A DNA stretch of 64,000 bases from positions 2,592,715 through 2,656,714 of the forward strand of contig CM029384.1 of the NCBI GenBank assembly GCA_017165825.1, read 5' to 3'. Below the pieces are notes generated by a model. The model ran no database searches, was not told the DNA's origin, and saw only the letters and a program-made list of their open reading frames with translations. The translations under genes and the position numbers were made by a program. This DNA comes from Hepsetus odoe (taxonomy: Eukaryota > Chordata > Actinopteri > Characiformes > Hepsetidae). Shown here piece after piece: positions 45,518 through 55,539 of this stretch; position 1 is the stretch's first letter, and each line of letters starts with the position of its first letter.

Positions 45518-48500
45518 ACCTGTTGGAGTTGTCTCCTGAGTTCAGGTCGCAGGGCGGTCAGCAGAAACAGGAGCCGCAGGTCATAAAACTGTCCACTGGG
45601 CGGCGCTGCGGAGCGGATGTCGCCTTTCCAGCTTTCAGACAGACCTGGGAGAGTCTGAGAGGAGAAAGAAACAAACCAGAATTCATACAAAATTAGAAAT
45701 ATCCTTGGTTTCAGGTGTTATGAGACACTTAAAGACATTTATCACTTGGATAGTCATTATGGAACTATGATAATCCAGAAAGACACTTTGAGCTGCATCA
45801 TCATCAGTGATCTCAGTAAAGTGAAAAGTGAAAAAAGTGCAAGTGACAACCAAGTCACAGCACAGCACAAGTGAACCACAACGAAAATGGACCTCTGCAT
45901 TTAAACACCGTGCAGCAGTGGGCAGCTATTGAAACGCACCCAGGGAGCAGTGACGGTGACGGTATCTTGCTCAAGGATACCTCAGGGCAACCTACCTAAG
46001 GGATTTGAACCCACAATCTTCCGATGCGGGAGCAGCTCCCTAACACCTAGATCTACTGCCCAGAGTTGAGGATGGGTTAGTGGCAGGCGTACAGTACTGT
46101 GCAGGTTTTAGGCAGGTGTGGAAAAAATGCTGTAGAACAAAGAATGCTACATCCACAGAAGACTTGTGGTTAGTTCTCCAAGATGTTTGGAACAACCTAC
46201 CGGCCGAGTTTCTTCACAAAATGTGTACCTCGAAGAATTGATGCTGTTTTGAAGGCAAAGGGTGGTCACAAATATTGTTGATTTAGATTCTCTTTGTTCA
46301 TTCCTGCATTTTGTTGATTGATGCAAATGAAGTATTAACACTTCCATTTCTGAAAGCATTCTTTGTTTACAGCATTTTTTCACACCTGCCTAAAGCTTTT
46401 GCACAGTGGTTACACCTTTTCCATTTTAGAGTTATTACAGTTACCTCAGGACATGGCTCTCTCTACGCTCTCTGGCTGTTGTAGATGACATTGCAGAGAG
46501 CTTTCATTGCCTCTTTCCTCCACACCTCTCCATCATCTTCCCACTCTTCTCCCTCCTCATCCCTCTCTCCTCTCGCATCCCTCTTCCCTCTTGCCAAGAT
46601 GCTGTAAATCCCATCGCCCTTGTTTGCCTCACACTGCTCCTTGTGTACAGATGAGACCTCTCTCATGTGGCCATGAGCATCCGTAGGGGTTGCGTGCACC
46701 TTTGAGAAGGTAAGTAAAAAACAGGTTTGGCCTGGGACACCCGGTGCTACGTTTTTGTCCTGGTGTCTTTCTAGAATTATTCTTGCATTAAAAACTGATT
46801 CTGACCTTGGATGCCATGTCACTGCTGGAGTTGGGTCTTGTCTCCAGGCTGGCCCATTCCCCTTTCTCCTCCCTCTCTTTCTCCTCTTCATGGCCTGGGA
46901 CAGACAGAGAGCTAATGCCTCCTAGCCGGGCAAGGGTAAGGATAGCGGAGTCTGTGATGAAGGGTGCCAGAGCCTGACGGTCACGGGACAGGATGCGAAG
47001 GGTCTTCAGAGCACACCCTAAGAACACTTTCGGCTGCAGCTGAGTCCAGGATAAACCACATCAGAGACAGAGGCAAGGATGCTCACGATCGCCAGGAACC
47101 AGAGGAAAATGTTCAAGATCATTCAGTTTTATTTTCATCTCTGTGAGGATTTGGTTGCAATCACAACTCCAACATCGAATGAGTTTAAACAACTCCCACT
47201 CCTCCACTGGGCTGGGTTTTAATTGTTAAAAATGTTTAACCAAGAGCTGACTTTTAATGATATATCATAGAATTCAATTACACAATTTGGTCCTTGTGAT
47301 GCCTGAAAACTATTTTAACAGTTTTGTATTGAGGTCTTGGCAAATGTGATTTCAAACATCCTTTGAGTGAGAGTTACATGCAGCACATTAAAGTACAGCA
47401 ATACCACCACTACCAACATACCTATACACGAATGAAATGTATATTTATTTTGGTAATTTTGGATATACGGAAAGGAAATGGCCATATCCTAATCCTGGAT
47501 TCATCTATGTGTGGCACCAACATCTGTTTCAGTTTATCACCCACCATTGTCCAAAAAATTCTTTACAGTGACCTAATTCACATCAATCTGCCCTCATTTT
47601 AGGGATTTTATTTTTTCTTATCTTTACGTTTAACTTCACAGCATGAAGAGCTGAATTTAGAAGGACTTTCTGGATACTTTGGACATGTAGTTTAGCTTGG
47701 ATCATGTCGCTACATTAAGAGACTTTAACCATTTGTTGTTGAGAACCAGGCTTGGTAGCATAATTTTGATATAATTTCCAAATTTCTTATAGTGCATATT
47801 ATTATTTATACTTGTAATATATATTGGAGCTTTAACAATACTTTTCCTTATTAAAAATATCCTGCAATTTCCCAAATGTTGTTTATTCTGCCTGAGAAGC
47901 ATTCAGATTATTAATGTCTTAAGTTACAAAAACATAACTGCTTAATTTAAAACGAAACATGCTATTTCTGCATAATGCAGTGTTTGAGTTCAGAAGCGAT
48001 AACTGCAGAGACTCATGTTTCTTACAGTGGTAAAATGGAGACAGACGTCCATAAAGAACACACCCAGCCATTTTCCTCTCCAGACCTGCCAGTGAACACA
48101 GACATGTCATTTTTTTAAATGGATACTGGTCGTAAAATTGTGACAATTTGAAAACAGGGCTCTTTGGGAAGCTGTATATCTCATACCTTACCCCTTGTCC
48201 CCCTCCACTGTATGCTAAATTTAAATGAAACTTTATCTAAAATCTGCAAAGTCCTCCCACAGTCCTCCTTTCCCCAATATCTTTCTGTGAAGGAGCTTTT
48301 TGAGACAAATGCTCAACTTCAGATGTTTGGTTCCATTCAACACCACTGTGAGCAATTATGATTACGGTATGAAAGAACTTGTAGAGAATGATGAAAGAAA
48401 ACGAGAAAAGCTGGGCTCATCTAAAAGCAGGTTGTGATAGGATTCTGGCCCCCTCGTGCTCACCCTCCGCAACACCATTCCGAGGTGTTCACCTCATCAT

Positions 48501-49294
48501 CATCTAAGGCAAATCAAGGTCAGAGTCTGGAGACATGCTCCCACTCACTTTATTCCTGGAACACAGGACACGCACACACACACACACCACAGAAAATTAG
48601 AAAAAGTACCCAGGCTGTACAGGCATGTGCCACAGGTGAGCTATTAGAGCAAAGAAGAGTCTCTCTCAGAGACTCTAATACCAGTTTCTCTTTCACATCC
48701 ATCTCTCCTCTACCCCTCCTTCTCTATCTCTTTCCTTTTTCTCATTTGTGGGGGCATATTTACCTCCTCCAGCTCTTGTTGCTGTGTCCAGATGATCCGT
48801 AAGTGCTTGAGGAAAAGAAAATGAGGCTGGAAACATCATTATTATTCACATGACCACTAATGTGAAACAGATGTTACCAAGTCTCGTTGTTAAAGACAAT
48901 ATGCAAATATTCACTGTCATTCCAGTGCAATCTGTAGCAACCTGAGTTCTGTGTGCACATGGCTCTTCAGATTTTATGATTCGTACACAGTTTGATTGTA
49001 TTATAACTACAGGGATTCGTCAGGATTATGGTTTTCATCAATCCCAGAGACTGCGAGAGGTGGATGATAGATGTTTACAATAGTATGGTGTCCTGCCCTT
49101 CATGCTGAGATTGAGGACAGAAGGATCACACACACACACAGGCACGCATAGGCAAACACACACACACACACACTAACACACATCTATGCACATTTCATGC
49201 AGCCATGTATTCACATATATCTCATATATCTCACTCCATACCTTTTTCCTCTGTTTTTCTTCCACATTGTAGAAGAAACAATGTGAATGCTGTG

Positions 49295-49342
<48 letters not shown>

Positions 49343-50662
49343 TAAAATATCTGAATCTCTGAAGTGAATATCTGAATTTATAGTAGTTATATTATAAGTA
49401 ATATTGTTATACTGAATATAGATATAGTGTATTCAGTATAATATTCTGAATAATTCATAGTATGCACTGAATAATTAGTGAAGTTACTAAATAAAGTTAC
49501 TGAATAATTATACTAGATACTAATAATATAATTCATTTATGATAGATACTGAATCATTAATAGTAGTTACTGAATGTAGATATAGAAGAAAATATAGTAT
49601 ATAATAATAAATATGCTATACTATATATAGTAGACAACAGATATAATGAACCAATGAATAATCATAGTAGATAATAAATAATTCACAGTAGATACTGAAT
49701 AATGAGTACATTGCTCATGTCCGAATTATAAGTTAAGGTGACGAAGGGATAAGTAAGCTGTAAAAGAAAGTCTGCCTCTGTGGTGAACTCATGAAAGCTG
49801 TTTTTGGACATTGTGTCTGATCTCCTTATTGGATGCACTCAATGATTCCCGCCACGTCCACGGGCATGCTGTGTTTTCAGAGAGATCTTATGTTAATTCA
49901 TTTGTTGTCTGACATACTGTTTTGCAAGTTAACTAAAATGTATAACTATCTGAGAGTTACATGCATTTACTCATTTTTATTATTTATTTCTATCATTCAT
50001 TTCCTTCTTCTCTTTTTTCATTTAAGGTGATCAGATTTTCATTGTTTCACATTTTCATTGTAATGTGAGCCCAGGATTAAAAATGAATTTATTAGAGGGA
50101 CAGCTCAGGTTGGATGTTTTGGAGACAAAGTTAGAGAAGCAAGGTTGCGTTGGTTTGGACACGTCCAGAGGAGAGACAAGGAGATTATTGGGAGGATGGA
50201 GCTGCATGGAAAGAGGAAAAAGGAAGGACAAGGGGTTTATGGATGGTGAGAGAGGACATGCAGATGGTTGGTTTTGAAGGAAGAGAAGGGGACAGAGAAT
50301 AGAATAAATGGAGATGGATTGATCTGTAGTGGCCCCTAAATGGGAGCAGCCAAAAGAAGAAGAAGAAGATTTCAGTCTTTTTGGTTGGTTCAGCTCCTCG
50401 ACTGCTTTACAGCTGCTCACACCTTCCATTCTGGAGCTTCGGCATTTTATTGTAGATCAAAATGATCCAACATAACAGAAAAAACAAAGGATGAAGCTGA
50501 ATGAGGAGCTTTAAGTGAACAATGTGCAGTTTGTCCAGACATAACATTACAACAGAATGTGATTCTTACAGGTTGAGAGGACCTGCAATGCTCTCAAACA
50601 TCAACAAACACAGAATACATCACAGCATCTGCCTGAGGGTTCGTACAGTTATATATAGATAC

Positions 50663-50703
<41 letters not shown>

Positions 50704-51164
50704 TATCTAAAAGAGGCAGATATAAGACCTAGTGTATATTTGTAAGTGTACTGTATGTTTAGTTATGTAACAGTTTAGTTATTTGTTTTTAATCATAAGC
50801 GAGTCTAAATACATGCCCACATGCAAAATTATTATTATTTTTTAAGTTTAGAATTATAATAATTATGATTAAGTTTAGAATTCCATATTATAAAATACAG
50901 AGTATTAGCTTTTAGGAAAAGAGACGATCACATATTATCTATGATGTTGGTCTCTATACTATTGCTAAACCTGGAATGGAGAGAGTTTCCTTATTTTTCT
51001 CCTTTTTTATTAAATGTTAAGGCATCAGCAGTGTTTAACTGTCCAGGACTATAACTCTATATTTACCCGAGAATGATCATGTAAGACACTAAATAAAGAA
51101 ATTACGATGTTTCTCCTGCGCTTACCTTTCTCTGCAGCATGGGGTGAGCATTGAATGGGTCTTT
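40117..51164 (-). CDS. ric8a: Synembryn (RIC8A-like), G-alpha chaperone; in-frame stop
   Basis: RIC8 proteins fold nascent G-alpha subunits and act as guanine-nucleotide exchange factors in the cytosol. Exons in reading order: 51126-51164 (least certain), 49242-49289, 48764-48805, 46806-47033, 46445-46699, 45520-45654, 44459-44635, 44247-44341, 42460-42610, 41872-41967, 41619-41763, 40447-40717, 40117-40249. All junctions keep phase. Signature blocks: HSHCFFYNVEEKQRKK, LRILSRDRQALAPF, ALCNVIYNS, FYDLRLLFLLTALR, AIEILKILFNIT, LYRHLAAVLRHCLLL, LPLQCLDVLLS, LRNKLVRLMTHVDTD, AAELLFVLCKE, GRFVKYTGYGNAAGLLAARG, DPMEGMTEEEKE, NKIIQPMGV. The GRFVKYTG and TGRVEE blocks favour RIC8A over RIC8B. Odd: TAG at 46463-46465 is in frame, and no convincing start exon was found. 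It may be a young pseudogene or carry a null allele. Confidence 0.85.
41038..41405 (+). repeat. Copy 2 of the ~330-bp direct duplication
   Basis: Same orientation as 38604-38930, about 2.45 kb away, inside the ric8 intron between the exons at 40447-40717 and 41619-41763. The copies share GCTTTTCAGGGATTCCTCCC and the following 30 bases exactly. Confidence 0.7.
41980..42016. repeat. (CA)n microsatellite
   Basis: About 18 CA units, beginning about 12 bases upstream (in transcript sense) of the ric8 exon at 41872-41967. Confidence 0.9.
42745..42900 (-). repeat. tRNA-derived SINE, family A, inverted copy
   Basis: GATGGTACCTTGCTCAAGGG, AATCAAACCTACAACCATC, CCTAACCACTAGGCCACTG. In a ric8 intron. 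Confidence 0.65.
43288..43960 (-). mobile_element. LINE fragment: reverse-transcriptase C-terminal part and 3' end
   Basis: On the minus strand, 43323-43649 is open. It encodes RWFGHVQRRDEDYIGRRM, GKRKRGRPKRR and LMDVVREDIQ, the typical C-terminal end of fish non-LTR retrotransposon proteins. Further upstream (43660-43960) the minus strand gives RMKNGMAVGPDDIPVEAWG, a conserved finger-region block. The palm region between them is missing. Ends in CGGATCCGCTGT-like 3' sequence shared with the other LINE copies. Inserted in a ric8 intron in the same sense. Confidence 0.75.
44876..45517. repeat. Compound minisatellite: (CT)n spacer plus 35-bp unit, seven copies
   Basis: The unit GCCCCCTCCATTATATTTAT followed by CCCCATACATCTATTC recurs at about 44876, 44939, 45046, 45137, 45242, 45325 and 45411. 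Copies are separated by (CT)n tracts of 20-70 bases. A degenerate related copy lies at 44705-44740. The array sits in the ric8 intron and abuts the exon ending at 45520. Confidence 0.9.
45835..46065 (-). repeat. tRNA-derived SINE, family A, inverted copy
   Basis: GTGAACCACAACGAAAATGG, CTCTGCATTTAAAC, GACGGTATCTTGCTCAAGG, GATTTGAACCCACAATCTTC, CTAACACCTAGAT. Confidence 0.7.
46089..46411. mobile_element. Short Tc1/mariner-type MITE with 40-bp inverted repeats
   Basis: The left end ACTGTGCAGGTTTTAGGCAG with GTGTGGAAAAAATGCTGTA matches the reverse complement of the right end, CAGCATTTTTTCACACCTGC with CTAAAGCTTTTGCACAGT. The 320-bp interior has no transposase open frame. It lies in the ric8 intron between the TAG-bearing exon and the next exon. 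Confidence 0.75.
46445..46699 (-). CDS. ric8a: ric8 exon with premature TAG
   Basis: The exon starts after CTTCTCAAAG and ends at a strong donor, CCTGAG then GTAACT. That gives 255 bases, phase 0 at both ends, and joins perfectly to the next exon. Translation gives KEAMKALCNVIYNSQRA, then TAG, then REPCPE. The family has A-Q at this point, so a single CAG to TAG change explains it. A GT just upstream (46465-46466) could skip the TAG but would break phase with the following exon. Confidence 0.75.
47041..48763 (-). other. ric8 intron, no other gene seen
   Basis: AT-rich, no exon with paired splice sites and family similarity was found between the exons at 46806-47033 and 48764-48805. Confidence 0.5.
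49294..49339. repeat. (GA)n run next to ric8 exon acceptor
   Basis: On the transcript (minus) strand this is a (CT)n tract ending directly at CTGTCCACAG of the exon at 49242-49289, so it supplies the polypyrimidine tract. Confidence 0.85.
50055..50375 (+). mobile_element. LINE 3' fragment, third copy
   Basis: Frame-shifted remains of TRLRWFGHV (GCAAGGTTGCGTTGGTTTGG then ACACGTCC) and a 3' end GATCTGTAGTGGCCCCTAAA then TGGGAGCAGCC, ending in (GAA)n. The 3' end is common with 26300-27290 and 43288-43960. Confidence 0.6.
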
Positions 51165-51277
51165 CTGGTGTGTGCTGTAGTGTTGCAGGTGTGTGTGTGT
51201 AACCTCTCTGTCTCATTTCTAATCTGGCTAAGATTTAGTTCTTAGTTGCTCTAATCTAATCTCCCTCCTGATATTTC

Positions 51278-51283
<6 letters not shown>

Positions 51284-51342
<59 letters not shown>
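51284..51342. repeat. (GT)n microsatellite
   Basis: About 29 GT units between ric8 and the insulin-like gene. Confidence 0.9.
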
Positions 51343-51343
<1 letters not shown>

Positions 51344-52075
51344 GTGTGAAGTAGTGTGTATGTGTGTGCACATGCAATTATGAGCCATCAGGTGACCATC
51401 CTTCAGAACGGACCATTGGCTCAGTCTATGGTTAGTCATTAGAGTTTTTTATGCATTTATCGGCCCCGGGGTTGGTTTGTATGATTAAACTCTAACAAGT
51501 AACTTCAGAAGCCAGAAATCAGTTTTAGAAGCATTTTAAATTTCAGACGATATGTTATTCAGAAGTCTGATTTAAACTTACGATTTGAGACTTAGATGTC
51601 TTTACATCGATGAATATTTCACATTTTCATAATCCACCCACTGAACCTATCTATATCGAGTGCTAATGATGGTAAAAAAAAAAAAAAAAACAATGTCTCT
51701 GGCATCCTCGGGTCTACAACCATTTGGGCTTTCATGAATCGATCTGACTCAGCGCAGTTTCTCTGCTGCGAAGCATTTCATATCAAACCTGCTCGACTTT
51801 GTTCCACATTGACTGATTATTTATGTAGAAAATCAACTTTAACCACTGAAATCCTTCTGGAAGCAGAATTTCTTCATTTATAGCCAAAAAAACGTACTCT
51901 GTTGCTTTGTTTTCTTTGATCTAAAGCTATTGCTTTGTTTTCTTTGAGTTTGACAGTCAGTTGATTAAAAGCTAAAACCATGACAATCTGAAAGCTTACT
52001 TTGTAGATAAAGCAACCTTTTAAACATCAAAAGAAGAATGAAATTATTGATTAAAATCACAATTATATAAATGAG

Positions 52076-52142
<67 letters not shown>

Positions 52143-52199
52143 ACAAAGGGAGATGACCTGTTGTCCTCGTATGCCTTCACAGTGGGAGAGAAAAGAGGG

Positions 52200-52378
52200 G
52201 ATGAAAGTGTTTGGGTGAGGTTTAATAAGGGTAATTAGAGAGAGAAGGCGGGGATCATACAATGGAGTAATCATCCCAGCTGTTTCTGAGTGATTAATTG
52301 GGAAGGGCAGTTGTTTCAAAGGCAGCTTGAGAGATGGACCCTCATAACAGTGGAACACATCACTGGGATGGGATGCAT

Positions 52379-52380
<2 letters not shown>
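52200..52380 (+). promoter_or_regulatory. Possible insulin-like gene promoter: TAAT sites and E-box
   Basis: GGTAATTAG (about 52230), CAGCTG (52277-52282) and GATTAATTGG (52292-52301) lie 130-280 bases before the candidate first exon. TAAT (A-box) and CANNTG (E-box) elements are the known hallmarks of insulin promoters (PDX1 and NEUROD1/E47 in mammals). These short motifs occur by chance often; support is only positional. Confidence 0.3.
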
Positions 52381-52421
<41 letters not shown>

Positions 52422-52422
<1 letters not shown>

Positions 52423-52509
52423 TTGCAGACATAGTGACCCCAGGTTTTCCTGCAGAGACTACTCAGTGTTCGTAGACACAGTCAAGCTGGACCAGTGAGA
52501 GACAAACAG
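52422..52509 (+). other. Candidate non-coding exon 1 of the insulin-like gene
   Basis: Ends in a consensus donor, ACAAACAG then GTAAGTGT. Vertebrate insulin genes begin with a short untranslated exon followed by an intron before the ATG exon, and this fits in spacing (376 bases to the ATG). The 5' limit is arbitrary. Confidence 0.4.
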
Positions 52510-52884
52510 GTAAGTGTGGTATTAATATGTATGAAGTATATAATAACCAGTAACGTCCCATAAGACTTAAACTGTAGTTTATGAGTTTCAGAATCTGATA
52601 AAATAAAATAATAATTGCATGTGTTATTTGTATTCACACACTTTAAAAAAAATGAAGATCCATTTTTAAATTCATTCTCTATTAGATGTACGCAGTCTAT
52701 ATTCTATAGCACCTTAAACATAAATTATACAAATAAATAATACAAGTCAAATCCCATATAACAATAAATAAATTCTAATGATGTGAATTCATCATATAAG
52801 AGTTCTTCTGGTTTTCCTTATATCTGCCGAGTGGTGACCACTGCTGCGTCAGTGTTCCTGATTTTTGGGGTTTTTCTGTTGGAG

Positions 52885-53067
52885 GATGAGGCGCAATCAC
52901 TGCCTGCCTGCTGTTGCTGGGGTTCTGCGCGGCCTCGCTTCTGCCCCCTTGTGGTGCGTTTGGGAACCGCAGGCTTTGCGGCATTCAGCTGGTCGAGGCG
53001 CTGCTGTTTGTGTGTGGAGAGAAAGGACTCTTCTACCAGCCAGGCAGGCGCGTGAGACAGGATATTC
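52885..53067 (+). pseudogene. Insulin-like exon 2: signal peptide and B chain
   Basis: Acceptor at CTGTTGGAG just before GATG. The B chain keeps LCG, LVEAL, VCGE and the aromatic FY, with Leu where insulin has Phe24. The end is either GTGAGA (after 53051, phase 0) or GTGGGT (after 53067, phase 1). The second matches the conserved phase of intron 2 in insulin genes. A (CA)n tract begins about 12 bases further on. Confidence 0.75.
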
Positions 53068-53075
53068 GTGGGTGC

Positions 53076-53079
<4 letters not shown>

Positions 53080-53133
<54 letters not shown>
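53080..53133. repeat. (CA)n microsatellite in insulin-like intron
   Basis: About 26 CA units interrupted once, beginning just after the B-chain exon donor. Confidence 0.9.
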
Positions 53134-53134
<1 letters not shown>

Positions 53135-53544
53135 TAAATATGTATGTATAACAATAAACATATATACACATTAACATAACATGACGCAGACTATCAGTCA
53201 CTTCATACTTACCTCCTGTCTAACCCCACTGCTGTTGCTCACTAAAATATTTCTTATTTTTAACATTTACTCACATTTAGAACAAGAAAACTAGAGACTA
53301 GAAAATAAACACTCAACAAGCAGCCAAGAACTGAATCAAACTGGAGATATAAATGAACCAACAATGAGCAAAACTGAAATCACAAGTCAGTAGTTTTTGT
53401 GTTTTGTTTTACTTTTTATACAGTATTTTTATTACCAAATGAATTCCTAACAGGAGTTTACAATTTTTGGATTTTATTTTTAGTAAATGTTGCTTCTCTT
53501 GCATATTTTCCTCCCCAACCTGACATACTAGAACACTGAATGTA

Positions 53545-55280
53545 TTTCCTCTTGTTTTCTCTAGTTTCCCTAGTTTTCTCTAGTTTTTCTCTTTTTCTAG
53601 TTTTCTCAGTTTTCTGGTTTCTCTAGTTTTCCTCTTGTTTTTCTCTAGTTTTCTCTCTAGTTTTCTCATTTTCTCTGGTTTTTCTCTGGTTTCTCTTGTT
53701 TTTTCTCTTGACTCCTCTCTTATTTCTCTAGTTTTCCTCATTTCTCTAGTTTTCTAGATTTCTGTAGTTTATAGTTTTTCTCTAGTTTTCTAGTATTATG
53801 TAGTTTTTCTCTAATTTTCTCTAGTTTTCTAGTTTTCTAGTTTTCTCTAGTTTTTCTCTAGTTTTCTCATTTTCTCTAGTTTTCTCATTTTCTCTAGTTT
53901 TCTGGTTTCTCTAGTTTTCTAATTTTCTCTCTAGTTTCTCTAGTTTTCTAGATTTTTCTCTAGATTTTTCTTTGGATTTTTTTTTCTCTAGTTTTTCTCT
54001 ATTTTTTCTCAAGTTTTCTGATTTTTCTCTATAGATTTCTGTAGTTTCATAGTTTTCTCTAGTTTTCTAGTATTTATGTAGTTTTCTCTAGATGTCTCTA
54101 GTTTTAGTTTTCTCAAATTACTCTCTAGTTTCTGTAGTTTCCTCTAGTTTTCTCTTGTTTCTGCTCCTAGTTTTCTAGTTTTCCTCTTTTCTAGTTTTCT
54201 CTAGTTTTCTCTGATTTTTCTCTTTTTTTCTGGTTTCTCTAGTTTCCTCTAGTTTTCCTATTTTCCAGTTTTCTCTAGTTTTCTCCTGAATTTCTCTTAT
54301 TTTCTCTTGTTTTCTCTAATTTTCTGTAGTTTTCTGTAGTTTCTTCTAGATTTCTGTAGTTTTATAGTTTTCTCTAGTTTTCTAGTATTATGTAGTTTTT
54401 CTCTAATTTTCTCTAGTTTTCTCTAGTTTTTCTCTAGTTTTCTCATTTTCTCTAGTTTTCTCATTTTCTCTCGTTTTCTCTAGTTTTTCTCTAGTTTTCT
54501 AGTTTTTCTCTAGTTTTCTAATTTTCTCTAGTTTCTAGTTTTCTCTAGTTTTCTCTAGTTTTCTCTTATTTTCTCTAATTTTCTGCCAGTTTCATATGAT
54601 TTCTTAGATTTCTGTAGTTTTATAGTTTTTCTCTAGTTTTTTCTAGTATTATACTTAATTTTCTCTAATTTTCTCTAGTTTCCTCTAGATTTCTGTAGTT
54701 TTATATGAATTTTCTCTAGTTCTCCAGTATTATATGAATTTCTCTACTATCTCTACTCTAGTATTTTGAATTTTCTTAGTATTCTTAGATTTTTCTCTGA
54801 ATTTTCTGTAGAATTCCTAAGATTTCTCTAGTTTCTAATTTTTCTCTGAATTTTTCTCTAATTTTCTGTAATTTTCTCTAATTTCTATTAGTTTTATAGT
54901 TTTCTCTAGTTTTCTGAGTATTATGTAGTTTTCTCTAGATGTCTCTAGTATTTTAGTTTTCTCAAGTATTCTCTAGTTTTTCTCTAGTTTTCTATAGATT
55001 CCTAGTTTTCTCTAGCTTTCTAGTTTTCTCAAGTTTTCTAGTTTTTCTCTAGCTTTCTCAAGTTTTCTAGTTTTTCTCTTGCTTTCTCATTTTCTCTAGT
55101 TTTCTAGTTTTTCTCTAGTTTTCTGATTTTCTCTAGATTTCTGTAGTTTTATAGTTTTCTCAGTTTCCTAGTATTGTAGTTTCTCTAGATGTCTCTCTAG
55201 TTTTTAGTTTTCTCAAGTACTCTCTAGTTTTCTGTAGTTTCTCTAGTTTTCTCTTGTTTCTCTAGTTTTTCTAGTTTTCA
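53545..55280 (+). repeat. Minisatellite of TTTTCTCTAG (10 bp), ~1.7 kb
   Basis: Well over 100 units of TTTTCTCTAG and variants (TTTTCTAG, TTTTTCTCTAG, TTTTCTCATTTTCTCTAG, TTTCTGTAG). They carry higher-order blocks such as ATTTCTGTAGTTTTATAGTT that recur near 53758, 54345, 54608 and 55138. It fills most of the intron between the B-chain and A-chain exons of the insulin-like gene. Strand asymmetry is extreme: the + strand is almost only T, C and TAG. Confidence 0.95.
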
Positions 55281-55539
55281 CACATATCAGATTAGGTTGA
55301 AAACTTGAAATATGAACTCAGATATAAATAAGTTCCAAGGAAACAGACCTGGTTTCCTCCAATGTGAACAAGATCTGTAGTTTCTCTGTACTTTTTGTAT
55401 TTTCTACATGCAGGTGCATAGGCTTTAACCCATCTAACAGAGGCAGCTTTGTTCTTTCTGCTGCTTTCTGCCTCCCCTCACCAGACTCTGCATGTCTCCA
55501 CCAGGTGTGATGATGAAGATGCTTCCCCTCTTCCCTCAG

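Noticed and set aside
48445..48511. Additional ric8 exon reading DDEVNTSEWCCG
   Set aside because: Has AG and GT at its ends but is not needed between the phase-0 exons at 48764-48805 and 46806-47033, and the residues have no match in the family.
53545..55280. CRISPR-like or centromeric satellite array
   Set aside because: Units are 10 bp, directly contiguous, without spacers and in an animal genome intron; it is a minisatellite, not CRISPR, and too short and local for a centromeric satellite.
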